A stretch of DNA of 64,000 nt from Clostridia bacterium (lineage in GTDB: Bacteria > Bacillota > Clostridia > Lachnospirales > Lachnospiraceae): contig CAJTHL010000001.1 in assembly GCA_910576205.1 (NCBI GenBank), positions 1 to 64,000 on the forward strand, read 5' to 3'. The notes under the pieces were generated by a model. The model saw only the letters and a list, made by a program, of their open reading frames with translations. It made no database searches and was not told where the DNA came from. The stretch's first letter is position 1, and the number at the start of each line of letters is the position of its first letter. Below, one piece after another: positions 33,088 through 42,065 of the stretch. The position numbers were made by a program, and so were the translations under genes.

Positions 33088-34496
33088 ATCTCCTCCCACT
33101 CCTCCTCAGTCAGCCGGTCTGTGTGCCACCACATCCCGGCACCCTTTGGGGCGGACAGCATCCGGTTTGACACATACTGGAACTCCCCCTCCCCCAGAGG
33201 ACGGACCACCACCTCATGGACAAAGGCTCTGGCCGTAGCCTCCTCCTTGTACACCGCCTGCACCGTAAGGGCAATGGTTCCATCCGGCCGTTCCAGAAAT
33301 CCCACCACCTCGGGAAAGGGAATCTCCGGGACTTCCGTCTCATAAAATCCCCGGGGCCGGTATTCGTAAGCTCCCTCTTTGGGGAAACAGGCCATCCTCT
33401 CTCTCAGTTTTTTTTGGTCTATCTGGAAATATTTCCCAATCACTTTCTCAAACTCCTCCTCCGGTATCCGGTAAAACGCGCCCTCCCCCAGATGCTCACT
33501 GGGCGTATAGGGAATAGGGCTTTTGTTTACCAAAGGATACAGCTTCTCGAAAAGATCCTGGAAATCCAGCTCTCCCGGCTCCTCCTCACTCCAGTCGCAG
33601 AGAAACAGGTTGTTTCTGCCATAACCTATGGGAAGAATGTATTTCCGGTTAAGCTCCCTGCACCTTTCGTCCAGGGGTTTTACCCGCCAGGCCGCATATT
33701 CCCTGCCATCCCAGAGCTCCATGACATACCGGCTTTCCAGATGGCTGCTTCCGGAAAAAAAGAGATACCCCTCTTTTGTATACTCCCAGTACCCGGCCCT
33801 ATATGCTGCCTTCCCTTTATATATCATCTCCCCCTTCTCCCACTGGTAATATTCCCTTTCCACGTTCACCCCGCTGTCGTCTGCGTTTCTTTCATTCTCC
33901 CGGGGTGACTCTGTTACGGCGTGTCTGCGCTGGTCTGTTAACGTATACCTGGTCAGACCAATGGGATAATCCATCACAAAAACCACAAGCTCTGCGCCAG
34001 TGCCTGTCCCGTCCTCCACCCTCTTGCAAAACTGCTCCATCTGCCCTGCTCCCGCCATATCCGCCTGGTTTTCACAGTCAGCGGCCACATAGCCTTTTTC
34101 GCCAAGCTTCGCAAGGATTTCCCGGGTCATCTCCTGGCGGTTTTCCGAATCCGGCCATATCGTCCTGTCAGAAGCCTCCTGCCAGACTGCCGCAATCTCC
34201 TCCATCTCTTTTCCCCTCTCTGCCGCGTCCTGCGCCGCAGAGCCGGCCATTCCCTGGCCAGCTTCTTCCCGTTTTGTGCTCTCCTGCGCCGCCTCTTCCC
34301 TGCCTGCTTCTTCCCAGTCCGGGTCTTTCTCCGCCTCTTTCCCGCCTGCCTCTTCCCTCACCGTATGGCCTTCTGCCTCCATGGAATCCGGCGCCTGCCG
34401 TCTCTCTCCCCTATGTCCGCATAGCGCCCACCACCCAAGAGCCGTCAGCAGAAGCGCCGCCCCCGCCATTTTTCCTATTCTCCGCCGGCTATTCAT
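32883..34496 (-). CDS. DUF6070-like exported protein, C-terminus antisense to blaR1
   Basis: A 537-residue protein starting at ATG 34496, overlapping the PBP stop by 8 bp, hence cotranscribed with it. An N-terminal signal or anchor (MAGAALLLTALGWWALCG) is followed by a long charged stretch rich in EEAG and KE units (about 30-100), then a folded region with Trp/Tyr-rich strands (YTKEGYLFFSGSSHLESRY, RVKPLDERCRELNRKYILPIG). Sequence up to HTDRLTEEEWEEIYG resembles a Lachnospiraceae DUF (DUF6070, from memory). The last 65 or so residues are low-complexity Ser/Pro/Arg and lie wholly antisense to blaR1, so they are probably a run-on past the ancestral stop. Role unknown; context suggests cell-wall stress. 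Confidence 0.6.
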   Translation of the reverse strand: MNSRRRIGKMAGAALLLTALGWWALCGHRGERRQAPDSMEAEGHTVREEAGGKEAEKDPDWEEAGREEAAQESTKREEAGQGMAGSAAQDAAERGKEMEEIAAVWQEASDRTIWPDSENRQEMTREILAKLGEKGYVAADCENQADMAGAGQMEQFCKRVEDGTGTGAELVVFVMDYPIGLTRYTLTDQRRHAVTESPRENERNADDSGVNVEREYYQWEKGEMIYKGKAAYRAGYWEYTKEGYLFFSGSSHLESRYVMELWDGREYAAWRVKPLDERCRELNRKYILPIGYGRNNLFLCDWSEEEPGELDFQDLFEKLYPLVNKSPIPYTPSEHLGEGAFYRIPEEEFEKVIGKYFQIDQKKLRERMACFPKEGAYEYRPRGFYETEVPEIPFPEVVGFLERPDGTIALTVQAVYKEEATARAFVHEVVVRPLGEGEFQYVSNRMLSAPKGAGMWWHTDRLTEEEWEEIYGNTCSRLQIFSRYRTEKAIWAALPPLAPSSPWILTAKNSVRPEPVAYPTNQPFISRPSTRPVPVLP

Positions 34497-36738
34497 TTTC
34501 CCCAGGCTCCCTGTTTTCCCCAAACCAGCTCTCCAGGGCCTTCCCGTCCTTCTCCGCCACATACCTGCTTCCCCCTCTGTCTTTCACGTCTTCCACCATG
34601 GTTACCAGCAGAACAGGCCGTCCGGCCTCTCTCTCCGCCGTAAAAACCGCCAGCCACCCAAGCTCCGTTCCAGAGGTATCCTCCTTGGAATCCTTGATCT
34701 CCGCCGTCCCCGTTTTGCCGGCCAGAACCACGTCCTTCCGGCCCACAGCCCGGGCCGTACCCTCCGGGGCCTCCACCACTTCTATCAGATCCCTGCGTAC
34801 CATATCCGCCGTCTCCCTGGAAAACGCCCCCGGAATCCAGTATTCCACCTTTTCCCCGGGCTCATAGAGAAGGCGTGGCTTCACCACATTTCCCGCATTG
34901 CAGAACGCACTGTAAAGGCAGGCCAGATGGAGGGGATTTACCAGTACCTGCCCCTGGCCGTACCCGCTGTCCGCCAGCTGGATTTCCGTTTCCAGATGCT
35001 CCGTGTTGGAATACCGGGAAGCAGACATCCCTATCTCAAAAGGCAGTTCTCCGCCAAATCCAAGCTCTGTCAAAGCGTTTTCCAGCTCCTTATCCCCGAT
35101 GGCCAGGGCCGCCCTGGCAAAATAGATATTGTCGGAGTACACCAGGGCATTCTTTAGGGTCACCGGCTCATAGGCGTGAAGGGTGGTCACATAGTAGGAG
35201 CCCCAGGAAGCGTCTTTTTGCCAGCGGGCGCCCACGTTCCCGTAATCCCTCTCCGGATCAAGGGCGCCCGTCTCCAGGCCGATTGCCGCTATGACCGGTT
35301 TCAAGGTGGAGCCTGGACACCAGGCCTGCCGGAAGCGGTTGTACAGAGGCCTCATTTCATCTTCGTTCAAGGCCGCCCATTTCTCCTTCGAAAATCCCAT
35401 GATAAAATCGTTGCTGTCATAGGCGGGCGTGCTGACCAGGGCCATTACCTCCCCCGTAAAGGGGGCCATGGCCACGGAACAGCTCTTATCCTCCCTGAAC
35501 GTCTCATATAAACTCTTCTGCAGCTCTATATCTATGGTCAGCCTCACATCCTGCCCGTTCTGGACAGGCACGCTGGCAAGCTCCTCCTTCCTGTTGCCCC
35601 CAGCGTCCGAAATATAGATACTGTATCCGTTCTGCCCCTTAAGCTCCCTCTCAAAGAGGCCTTCCACGCCGGTTTTCCCAATGACGCTTGCGGCCGTGTA
35701 CCCTTCCCCGGCATGGCGTTCCAGATCTTCCGCCGTCACATTCTGCACATATCCGGTCAGGTGTGCCGCCGCCTCCCCATAGGGATATGTCCGCACATTT
35801 ATATCCGTTATCATAACGCCCGGTATCTCCAGAAGCTTTTCGTGCCGCTCCATTTCCCTTGCCGCCTCCTCATCCGGCTCTGGCAGCATAAGGGCCAGCT
35901 CGTCTGCCCTGGGAATGGTTTTTACAGGCACAAAGGAATCCTCCTTCACCCACCTGGCCGCCAGCTTTTTCTCTATGGTTTCCGGCTCCACAGCCAGAAG
36001 CAGGGCTGCCTCCTGGACTGCCACTTCCCGGTCTTTTAACTTCCCCGGCACCATTCCCACCGAGGACGCCGTCCCCGGCCCGGCCAGCATACGCCCCTCC
36101 CGGTCCAGGATTTCCCCCCGCTGTGCCTGGACCGTGGATACCCGCACCCGGTCTGTGGAGGAAAGCGACGGGAAAATCAGGGAATCCTTCCAGGACAGCT
36201 TATAGCCCTCCTCCCCCTTCTGGAAATACGCTTCGTTAGCAAAGCTTACAGCCCCCGCCACCGTGTCAAAAGTGGTTTTGTAGGACACCGCCAGACGTTC
36301 CTCATCATAACCGGTCACCTCCACCTGCATATTCTGTAGTTCAATGCCCTCGTAAATGGCCGAATTCCGGGAGATAAAATCCTCCCGGCTGATATTCCCG
36401 GAGGTCTCCCCATCCAGCATGGCGTACATTTTCCCATACTCCCTCTCTGGAATATAATTCATATACCTGCACAAAAGCTCCCCCGGCGTTTCTTCTGCTT
36501 TTTCCTTCCCCGGAAATTTCCAGATATACGCAGCAACGCCAAGAAATACAAGACCGAGAAAAAGCATGCCCTTAAGCCTGCGCCCGCGTCTGTCCCGCTG
36601 TCTTCCACGCCGTTTTCTTCCTATGTTTACTTTTCCGTTGTTTACTTTTCCGTATGCCATATCCGTTCCCCAGACATGCCTTTCTCCAAAACACAATTTC
36701 CCGCTGCGTTTCCCCCGGGCTCTTCCCGTTCCTTCCAT
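34489..36738 (-). CDS. MecA/PBP3-like class B penicillin-binding protein
   Basis: A 749-residue transpeptidase. After a very basic cytoplasmic N-terminus there is one membrane anchor (about 57-72), a MecA-type NTF2-like domain (LLCRYMNYIPEREYGKMYAML, about 88-190), a PBP dimerisation domain (QRGEILDREGRMLA, near 206) and the transpeptidase domain: S477-T-L-K480, S535-D-N537 and K675-T-G-T678. It cross-links peptidoglycan outside the membrane. The MecA-type layout and BlaI-type operators upstream suggest an inducible, possibly low-affinity PBP, but affinity cannot be read from sequence. The ATG has GGGAGG ten bases upstream. The next gene overlaps by 8 bp. Confidence 0.9.
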   Translation of the reverse strand: MEGTGRARGKRSGKLCFGERHVWGTDMAYGKVNNGKVNIGRKRRGRQRDRRGRRLKGMLFLGLVFLGVAAYIWKFPGKEKAEETPGELLCRYMNYIPEREYGKMYAMLDGETSGNISREDFISRNSAIYEGIELQNMQVEVTGYDEERLAVSYKTTFDTVAGAVSFANEAYFQKGEEGYKLSWKDSLIFPSLSSTDRVRVSTVQAQRGEILDREGRMLAGPGTASSVGMVPGKLKDREVAVQEAALLLAVEPETIEKKLAARWVKEDSFVPVKTIPRADELALMLPEPDEEAAREMERHEKLLEIPGVMITDINVRTYPYGEAAAHLTGYVQNVTAEDLERHAGEGYTAASVIGKTGVEGLFERELKGQNGYSIYISDAGGNRKEELASVPVQNGQDVRLTIDIELQKSLYETFREDKSCSVAMAPFTGEVMALVSTPAYDSNDFIMGFSKEKWAALNEDEMRPLYNRFRQAWCPGSTLKPVIAAIGLETGALDPERDYGNVGARWQKDASWGSYYVTTLHAYEPVTLKNALVYSDNIYFARAALAIGDKELENALTELGFGGELPFEIGMSASRYSNTEHLETEIQLADSGYGQGQVLVNPLHLACLYSAFCNAGNVVKPRLLYEPGEKVEYWIPGAFSRETADMVRRDLIEVVEAPEGTARAVGRKDVVLAGKTGTAEIKDSKEDTSGTELGWLAVFTAEREAGRPVLLVTMVEDVKDRGGSRYVAEKDGKALESWFGENREPGENE

Positions 36739-36763
36739 ACTTATTCATCCTCCCGGAATCTCT

Positions 36764-36783
36764 ATTCTTACATTTGTAAGAAT
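36764..36783. promoter_or_regulatory. BlaI-type operator, perfect palindrome
   Basis: ATTCTTACA-TT-TGTAAGAAT is a perfect 9+2+9 palindrome with the TACA..TGTA core of BlaI/MecI operators, in the untranslated leader about 26 bp before the PBP ATG. It is the close relative of the site in front of blaI (30714-30733). Confidence 0.85.
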
Positions 36784-36817
36784 TATTCTTAAAAAAATTT
36801 ACGTGTCTATGGTACAA

Positions 36818-36846
36818 ATATTACATCTGTAGGATTTTAAAGTCAA
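36818..36846 (-). promoter_or_regulatory. PBP operon promoter with a second BlaI-type operator
   Basis: Reading leftward: -35 TTGACT (36841-36846), 17 bp, -10 TAATAT (36818-36823). TACA-TC-TGTA (36822-36831) overlaps the -10 box and spacer and is a second, shorter BlaI-type site. Two operators about 40 bp apart would allow tight repression. Confidence 0.75.
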
Positions 36847-36872
36847 GCCCTTTTTTCCGCCTTTCCTCCCGC

Positions 36873-36902
36873 TTGACAGAGGCCTTAGGGACATGCTAGA
36901 CT
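36873..36902 (+). promoter_or_regulatory. Promoter of the hydantoinase-family gene
   Basis: -35 TTGACA (36873-36878), 18 bp, -10 TAGACT (36897-36902), about 65 bp before the ATG at 36972. It is divergent from the PBP promoter, with the -35 boxes 26 bp apart. Confidence 0.6.
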
Positions 36903-36971
36903 TTTTAGAAACAAATACGGCATCTGCCGGGACAGACAGATGCCAGAGGAAAATCAGAGAGGGACACGCTT

Positions 36972-39002
36972 ATGCTGGGAATTGGAATCGATACAGGCGG
37001 AACTTATACGGACGCAGTGGTCTATAACATGGAAACCAAGGAGATTTTATGCTCCGGAAAGGCCCTCACCACAAAGTCCAGGCTGGAGACAGGAATCATG
37101 GAGGCGCTGGACATGCTGGACCCGGAAGCCGTAAAAAAAGCAGAGCTTCTGGCCCTGTCCACCACCCTGGCCACCAACGCCTGTCTGGAGGACAAGGGAG
37201 GCCGCGCAAAGCTTCTGATGATCGGCGTAAACACCCAGGACCGGGAAACCCTGGAGAAGGCCTGCCATTCTTACGGATTCCGGGATATGAGCCAGCTCGT
37301 GTTTCTGGACGGAAAGCCGGAGCATATCTTTGAAAATCCCCAGGAACCGGACTGGGAAGCGCTGAAGCAATGTATCCCGGAAAAATTTGGAGACTGTGCG
37401 GCCGCAGGCGTAGTCCAGATCTATCCCCGGGCAGACGGCGGGCGGCTGGAAAAGCGGGCAAAAGAGGTGTTGACGCAGGAAATGAATATCCAGGTCACCA
37501 CGGCCTATGAGATGTCTGATGAGGTGGGAATTTTAAAAAGAGGGGCTGGCGCCTTCCTGAATGCCCGTCTGATTCCCCTAATCTCGGAATTTCTGGAGGC
37601 GGTTCTCCATGTGATGGAGGAGCGGGGCCTTCACATGCCTGTGGCGATCATGCGAAGCGACGGAAGTCTGATGACGGAAGGCATGGCCCGGGAATGCCCG
37701 GTGGAGACACTCTTGTCCGGCCCGGCGGCCAGCGTGGTGGGGGGCAGCGTCATCGCCAACGCCCCGGACGCGCTGATTGTGGATATGGGCGGAACCACCA
37801 CGGATGTAGCCCTGGTGCGGGGCGGCCATCCCGTGACTGCCCGGCGGGGGATTTCCATTGGAAAATGGCGTACCACCGTAGGCGGCTTGTATGTGGACAC
37901 CTTTCTCCTGGGAGGCGACAGCGCTATCCGTTTTGGAAGCCATGGCATGTACCTGGATCTCAGGCGGGTGATCCCCATATCCGTCCTTGCCCGCCGGTAT
38001 CCCCAGATTACCGGAAGGCTACGGGAGCTGGCCGGACGGCACAGACAACACACCCGGATGCTCAATGAATTCTATGTCCTGCAAAAGAGCATTTCCGGCC
38101 TGAAGGGTTATACGGAGGAGGAGAGGAAGATCTGCGCCGCCCTAAAGGAGGAGCCCCTTCTGGCAGAAGATCTGGCCCGGAAGCTGGATACGGATATTTA
38201 CCGGCTGGCTACGGAACGCCTGGAGGAGGAGGGCGTGGTCATGAGAAGCGGTCTTACGCCCACAGATATGATGGTGGTAAAGGGGGATTTCCCCATTTAC
38301 GCCCCGGACGCGGCCTGGGCCTCCATGGAATTTCTGGCGGAAAACATTCCCGAAAGCCTTGAGGAAATCCCGGACAAGGCGTATCATCTGGTGGAAAAAA
38401 AGCTGTACTGTAATATTGCCCGCATTTTACTTAAGCAGCAGTATCCCCAGGATGAAAAAACAATAGATGAAGCAAGCCTTAACCGGTTTCTGGAGTGGTC
38501 TTATGAGAACGCGGCCGGGGAAAAAGAAAACGACTGGATTTCCCTTCCTATAAGAAGCCGCCTTCCCATCGTAGGCGTGGGCGCCCCCATCCATATATTC
38601 CTGCCCCGGGTTGCGGCGCTTCTGGGAACAAAAGCTGTCATCAGCAAAGACTCCGCCGTGGCCAACGCCCTGGGAGCCATTGCCAGCCAGATTCTGACCC
38701 GGGTGCAGCTTCATGTCAAAGCAGAGTATGAGGGCAGCCTCCTAAAGGGCTATTCCGTATACGAAGGGCAGAAGCGGCGGATGTTTGAAGAATACGGGGA
38801 CGCCGAAGATCTGGCCCGGAAGCTGGCCTGGAAGCTGGCGTTGGAAAAATCCCGCCGCCAGGGAGCCTCCGGCAATCCCAGGATCACTGTCTCCGTCCGG
38901 AAAATAACCAGCGGCAATGGCCGCAATGACATTTTCTTTGAGAGCATTGTGGAGGCGGTTGCCGTGGACCGGTTCAGTATATGCGGGGCGGAAAAACCAT
39001 AA
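36972..39002 (+). CDS. Hydantoinase/oxoprolinase-family ASKHA protein with internal winged-helix-like insert
   Basis: A 676-residue protein. Residues 1-180 form the hydantoinase A N-terminal domain (GIGIDTGGTYTDAVV, LSTTLATNAC), residues 185-330 the HyuA/oxoprolinase core (GAGAFLNARL, SGPAASVVGG, IVDMGGTTTDVAL), i.e. an ATP-binding ASKHA fold that in relatives drives ring opening of hydantoins or 5-oxoproline. Residues about 380-430 (EERKICAALKEEPLLAEDLARKL...RLEEEGVV) look like a winged helix, unusual for an enzyme of this family. No HyuB-type beta subunit follows. Cys ligands in ACLED and CNIARI stretches are present. It could be a ring-opening ATPase, an activator like the RACo ASKHA domain, or a regulator. 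Confidence 0.75.
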   Translation: MLGIGIDTGGTYTDAVVYNMETKEILCSGKALTTKSRLETGIMEALDMLDPEAVKKAELLALSTTLATNACLEDKGGRAKLLMIGVNTQDRETLEKACHSYGFRDMSQLVFLDGKPEHIFENPQEPDWEALKQCIPEKFGDCAAAGVVQIYPRADGGRLEKRAKEVLTQEMNIQVTTAYEMSDEVGILKRGAGAFLNARLIPLISEFLEAVLHVMEERGLHMPVAIMRSDGSLMTEGMARECPVETLLSGPAASVVGGSVIANAPDALIVDMGGTTTDVALVRGGHPVTARRGISIGKWRTTVGGLYVDTFLLGGDSAIRFGSHGMYLDLRRVIPISVLARRYPQITGRLRELAGRHRQHTRMLNEFYVLQKSISGLKGYTEEERKICAALKEEPLLAEDLARKLDTDIYRLATERLEEEGVVMRSGLTPTDMMVVKGDFPIYAPDAAWASMEFLAENIPESLEEIPDKAYHLVEKKLYCNIARILLKQQYPQDEKTIDEASLNRFLEWSYENAAGEKENDWISLPIRSRLPIVGVGAPIHIFLPRVAALLGTKAVISKDSAVANALGAIASQILTRVQLHVKAEYEGSLLKGYSVYEGQKRRMFEEYGDAEDLARKLAWKLALEKSRRQGASGNPRITVSVRKITSGNGRNDIFFESIVEAVAVDRFSICGAEKP

Positions 39003-39019
39003 ATCCGGCACAATACCAG

Positions 39020-39048
39020 TTGCGCGCAAAAATGGAAAATGTTATAAT
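39020..39048 (+). promoter_or_regulatory. Promoter of the binding-protein/chemoreceptor unit
   Basis: -35 TTGCGC (39020-39025), 17 bp, -10 TATAAT (39043-39048), about 33 bp before the ATG at 39082. Confidence 0.65.
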
Positions 39049-39081
39049 CTTTTCAGTAAAATCCGGAAAGGCATGACACTT

Positions 39082-40317
39082 ATGAAACGTAAATATTTCC
39101 CCCTTTTTCTGGCTCTGGGGACAATTTTTCTGACAACTGCCTGCGGGAAGCAGGAAACCTCTGGGGAGGCTATGGAAAGCCAGCAGGAAACCATTTCACT
39201 GACTGTCTGGGGTGCGGCCGAAGACGAAGCGCTTCTGGCGGAAATAATCTCCGGTTTTGAATCCCATTATGCCGGGGAGGCGGATTTTCAGATCACCTAT
39301 GCCCCCCAGAGCGAATCCCAATGTAAGGATGTTCTGCTGGGCGATCTGGAAAACGGCGCGGATGTGTTCGCCTTCGCAGACGACCAGGTGGCGGCCCTGG
39401 CTGCGGCCGGAGCCCTGGATCCCATAGAAAACGCCGATGAGATACGCAGCGCGAATCTTCCGGCCGCAGTGGAGGCTGCCAGTGTAAACGGCACCCTGTA
39501 CGCCTATCCCCTCACGGCTGACAACGGGTATTTTCTCTACTACAATAAAGCCTATTTTACGGAGGAGGATATCAAAAGCCTGAACCGTATGGTGGAGGTT
39601 GCTGCCCAGGCCGGGCGGGAAGTAACCATGGACTGGTCCTCCGCATGGTATGTATACGCCTTCTTTGGCAATACCGGCATGGAGGTGGGGCTTAATGAGG
39701 ACGGCATCACCAATTACTGCACCTGGAACAACGCGGAAGGCCCTATCCGGGGTGTGGATGTGGCCCAGGGAATGCTGGATATCTCCGCCAGCCCAGGATT
39801 TTCCAGCCGTACGGACGAGGAATTCCTTGCCGGCGTAAAGGACGGCTCCGTCATTGCCGGCGTCAGCGGTTCGTGGAACGCCCTGGCCATTGAGGAGGCC
39901 TGGGGCGCAAACACAGGGGCCGCCAGGCTTCCCTCTTACACCTGCAGGGGACAGGAGCTGCAGATGGCCTCCTTCTCCGGCTGTAAGCTTATCGGCGTCA
40001 ACGCCTACTCAGAGCACCCGGAATGGGCGGCACGGCTGGCCCGGTGGATTTCCAGTGAGGAAAACCAGACCCTCCGCTTCACCATGCGGGGACAGGGGCC
40101 CGCAAACATCCAGGCGGCAAATTCCCCGGAGGTGCAGGCTTCCCCGGCAATCGCGGCATTGCTGGCCCAGTCGGAGTTCTCCCAGCTTCAGCGGGTAGGG
40201 GGAAAATTCTGGGATCCGGTGACGGAGTTTGCGGGAAACCTGGCCCAGGGCAATCCTTCCGGAGCATCTCTCCAGGCCCAGCTTGACCGGCTGGTGGAGG
40301 GTGTGACAGCCCGGTAG
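39082..40317 (+). CDS. Orphan family-1 (carbohydrate-type) ABC substrate-binding lipoprotein
   Basis: A 411-residue lipoprotein starting at ATG 39082 (GGAAAGG ten bases upstream), with lipobox TTAC (Cys21). The fold signature is that of extracellular solute-binding proteins family 1 (MalE-like): ISLTVWGAAEDEALLAEII, DVFAFADDQVAALAAAGALDPIE, AYPLTADNGYFLYYNKAYFTEED and SGSWNALAIEEAWG. No permease or ATPase genes are near; instead a chemoreceptor gene follows 52 bp downstream on the same strand. It may present a sugar or oligosaccharide to that receptor, or serve a transporter encoded elsewhere. The first is inference. Confidence 0.85.
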   Translation: MKRKYFPLFLALGTIFLTTACGKQETSGEAMESQQETISLTVWGAAEDEALLAEIISGFESHYAGEADFQITYAPQSESQCKDVLLGDLENGADVFAFADDQVAALAAAGALDPIENADEIRSANLPAAVEAASVNGTLYAYPLTADNGYFLYYNKAYFTEEDIKSLNRMVEVAAQAGREVTMDWSSAWYVYAFFGNTGMEVGLNEDGITNYCTWNNAEGPIRGVDVAQGMLDISASPGFSSRTDEEFLAGVKDGSVIAGVSGSWNALAIEEAWGANTGAARLPSYTCRGQELQMASFSGCKLIGVNAYSEHPEWAARLARWISSEENQTLRFTMRGQGPANIQAANSPEVQASPAIAALLAQSEFSQLQRVGGKFWDPVTEFAGNLAQGNPSGASLQAQLDRLVEGVTAR

Positions 40318-40369
40318 CCACAAGGAGCGCTCTGGGAAATTAGTTCAGAATTATTGGGGAGGGAATTCC

Positions 40370-41956
40370 ATGAAAAACAAACTGACATTACAGCAGCGTC
40401 TCAGACTGCCCATAATCCTGCTGGGCCTGGTAACGCTGCTATCCAATATACTGGCAGTATTCAGCATTCATAACGTCAATGCCAACGCCGGAACTATCGT
40501 AGATAACTACATGGTCAGCGAAACGCGGCTGGAGGATATCCGCCGTTCCATGATGAACATTCACCGGCTGGCCCTGTCCCATATCGTGGCCGCCGATCAT
40601 GCCACCATGATTCAGCTGGTACAGGAAATCAAGGAGGAGGAAGCCCTTCTGGATGAAAAGCTGGCCGACTATGAAGCTTTTATCTTGGAGGAGGATCTGG
40701 CAACCTACCGCTCCCTTCTGGGGGAATATGATTCCTTCAAGCATGCCCTGGTGGACCTGGTCTGCGCCAGCGCGGACAGCCGGACCCAGGAAGCCTACGC
40801 CTGCGCCAACGGAGATGTGGCTGCCTACAGCAATGCCACAGAGGAAAACATTTCCGCTCTCTATGCCTCTGTCAGCCAGAAGGCCGAAAATGCCCGGAAC
40901 CGGCTTTCCATAGTCTACCTCACCTCCCTGGTTACCAGCGCTGCCACCCTTTTGGCCGGTATCCTGCTGATGATGGCCGCTTTCCGTATTATCCAAAAGT
41001 CCGTGATTGTCCCCATCCAGGGCGCCATAGGCACGCTGAAGGGCAGCTCCGAACGGTTAAGCGGCGTGGTGGGGGATGTCCGCACCCGTACCCAGAGCTC
41101 CAGCGACAGCGTGCGGGCCCTTTCCAGGGTTACCGACCAGCTGTCCGCTGCCCTTGAGGAAATCGCCAGCAGTGCATCCGTCATCCGTGCCAGTTCCGCC
41201 GGCACCCAGAGCGACACAGCAAATATGGTCCAGGAATGCACTGCTATCAACGCTTACTCCGTGGATATGCGCAGGCGGGCCGAGGAAATGGAGCGCGCCG
41301 CCCAGGAAAAAACAGAGGATATCCAGACACGGACAAATGAAATCCTTTCTGTGCTGGACGAGGCTATCAAAAAGAGCCAGAGCGTGAACCAGATCGCCAC
41401 ACTGACAAAGGATATTCTCTCTATCTCCGCCTCCACAGACCTAATCGCCATCAACGCGTCTATAGAGGCCACCAGGGCAGGAGCCGCCGGAAAAGGCTTT
41501 GCTATCGTAGCCCGGGAAATCCGCCAGCTAGCCGACTCCTGCTCCCAGACCGCCAACCATATAAAGGAGGTCAGCACAGTCGTCACGGGAGCCGTGGATT
41601 ATCTGGCCAAATGTGCCCAGGAGCTTGTGGACTTTTTAAGCAGTGCGGTTCTGGCCCAGTTTGAGCAGTCTGTCCGGTCCGGACAGCAATACCGGAATGA
41701 CGCCGCATACATAGAGGACTGTATCGAAGGCTTTAACAGCCGTGTAGAGCATCTTCGCACCGCCATGAACGAAATCGCCTGCTCCATCTCCAACATTTCC
41801 GACGCCATCGAAGGCGCCGCCTCCGGTGTCAGCGGCGCTGCGGGCAGCACCCGCAGCCTGGTGGACGATATGGCCGGAATTACTGGCCGCATGCACGCCA
41901 ACCAGGAGATTGTGGGAGAGCTTAAGAGGCAGATGGATGTGTTTGCGAATCTGTAG
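40370..41956 (+). CDS. Methyl-accepting chemotaxis protein
   Basis: A 528-residue chemoreceptor. Span 1 (about 13-35), an outside helical sensor domain (36-185; acidic, helix-rich, probably a four-helix bundle), span 2 (about 190-210), then a cytoplasmic coiled coil. The kinase-control hairpin tip reads DLIAINASIEATRAGAAGKGFAIVAREIRQLAD near 360-395, with the conserved Glu and Arg. A canonical HAMP signature is weak. The C-terminal half has short Ala/Ser/Glu methylation-like stretches. GGGGAGGG precedes the ATG. It follows the orphan binding protein and is closed by a strong terminator shared with a convergent second receptor. Confidence 0.9.
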   Translation: MKNKLTLQQRLRLPIILLGLVTLLSNILAVFSIHNVNANAGTIVDNYMVSETRLEDIRRSMMNIHRLALSHIVAADHATMIQLVQEIKEEEALLDEKLADYEAFILEEDLATYRSLLGEYDSFKHALVDLVCASADSRTQEAYACANGDVAAYSNATEENISALYASVSQKAENARNRLSIVYLTSLVTSAATLLAGILLMMAAFRIIQKSVIVPIQGAIGTLKGSSERLSGVVGDVRTRTQSSSDSVRALSRVTDQLSAALEEIASSASVIRASSAGTQSDTANMVQECTAINAYSVDMRRRAEEMERAAQEKTEDIQTRTNEILSVLDEAIKKSQSVNQIATLTKDILSISASTDLIAINASIEATRAGAAGKGFAIVAREIRQLADSCSQTANHIKEVSTVVTGAVDYLAKCAQELVDFLSSAVLAQFEQSVRSGQQYRNDAAYIEDCIEGFNSRVEHLRTAMNEIACSISNISDAIEGAASGVSGAAGSTRSLVDDMAGITGRMHANQEIVGELKRQMDVFANL

Positions 41957-41981
41957 GAAGTAGCAGGATATCCCGAAAAAC

Positions 41982-42027
41982 AAGAGACGCTGTAGTGCCT
42001 GGAAATATGGCATTTACAGCGTCTCTT
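41982..42027. terminator. Bidirectional terminator between two chemoreceptor genes
   Basis: AAGAGACGCTGTA (41982-41994) and TACAGCGTCTCTT (42015-42027) form a 13-bp perfect stem. T-runs follow on the plus strand (CTCTTTTTG) and on the minus strand (CTCTTGTTTTT), so it can end both convergent transcripts. Confidence 0.9.
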
Positions 42028-42065
42028 TTTGTATACCTACCGGACTTTGAATGTCCAACGAGGAA

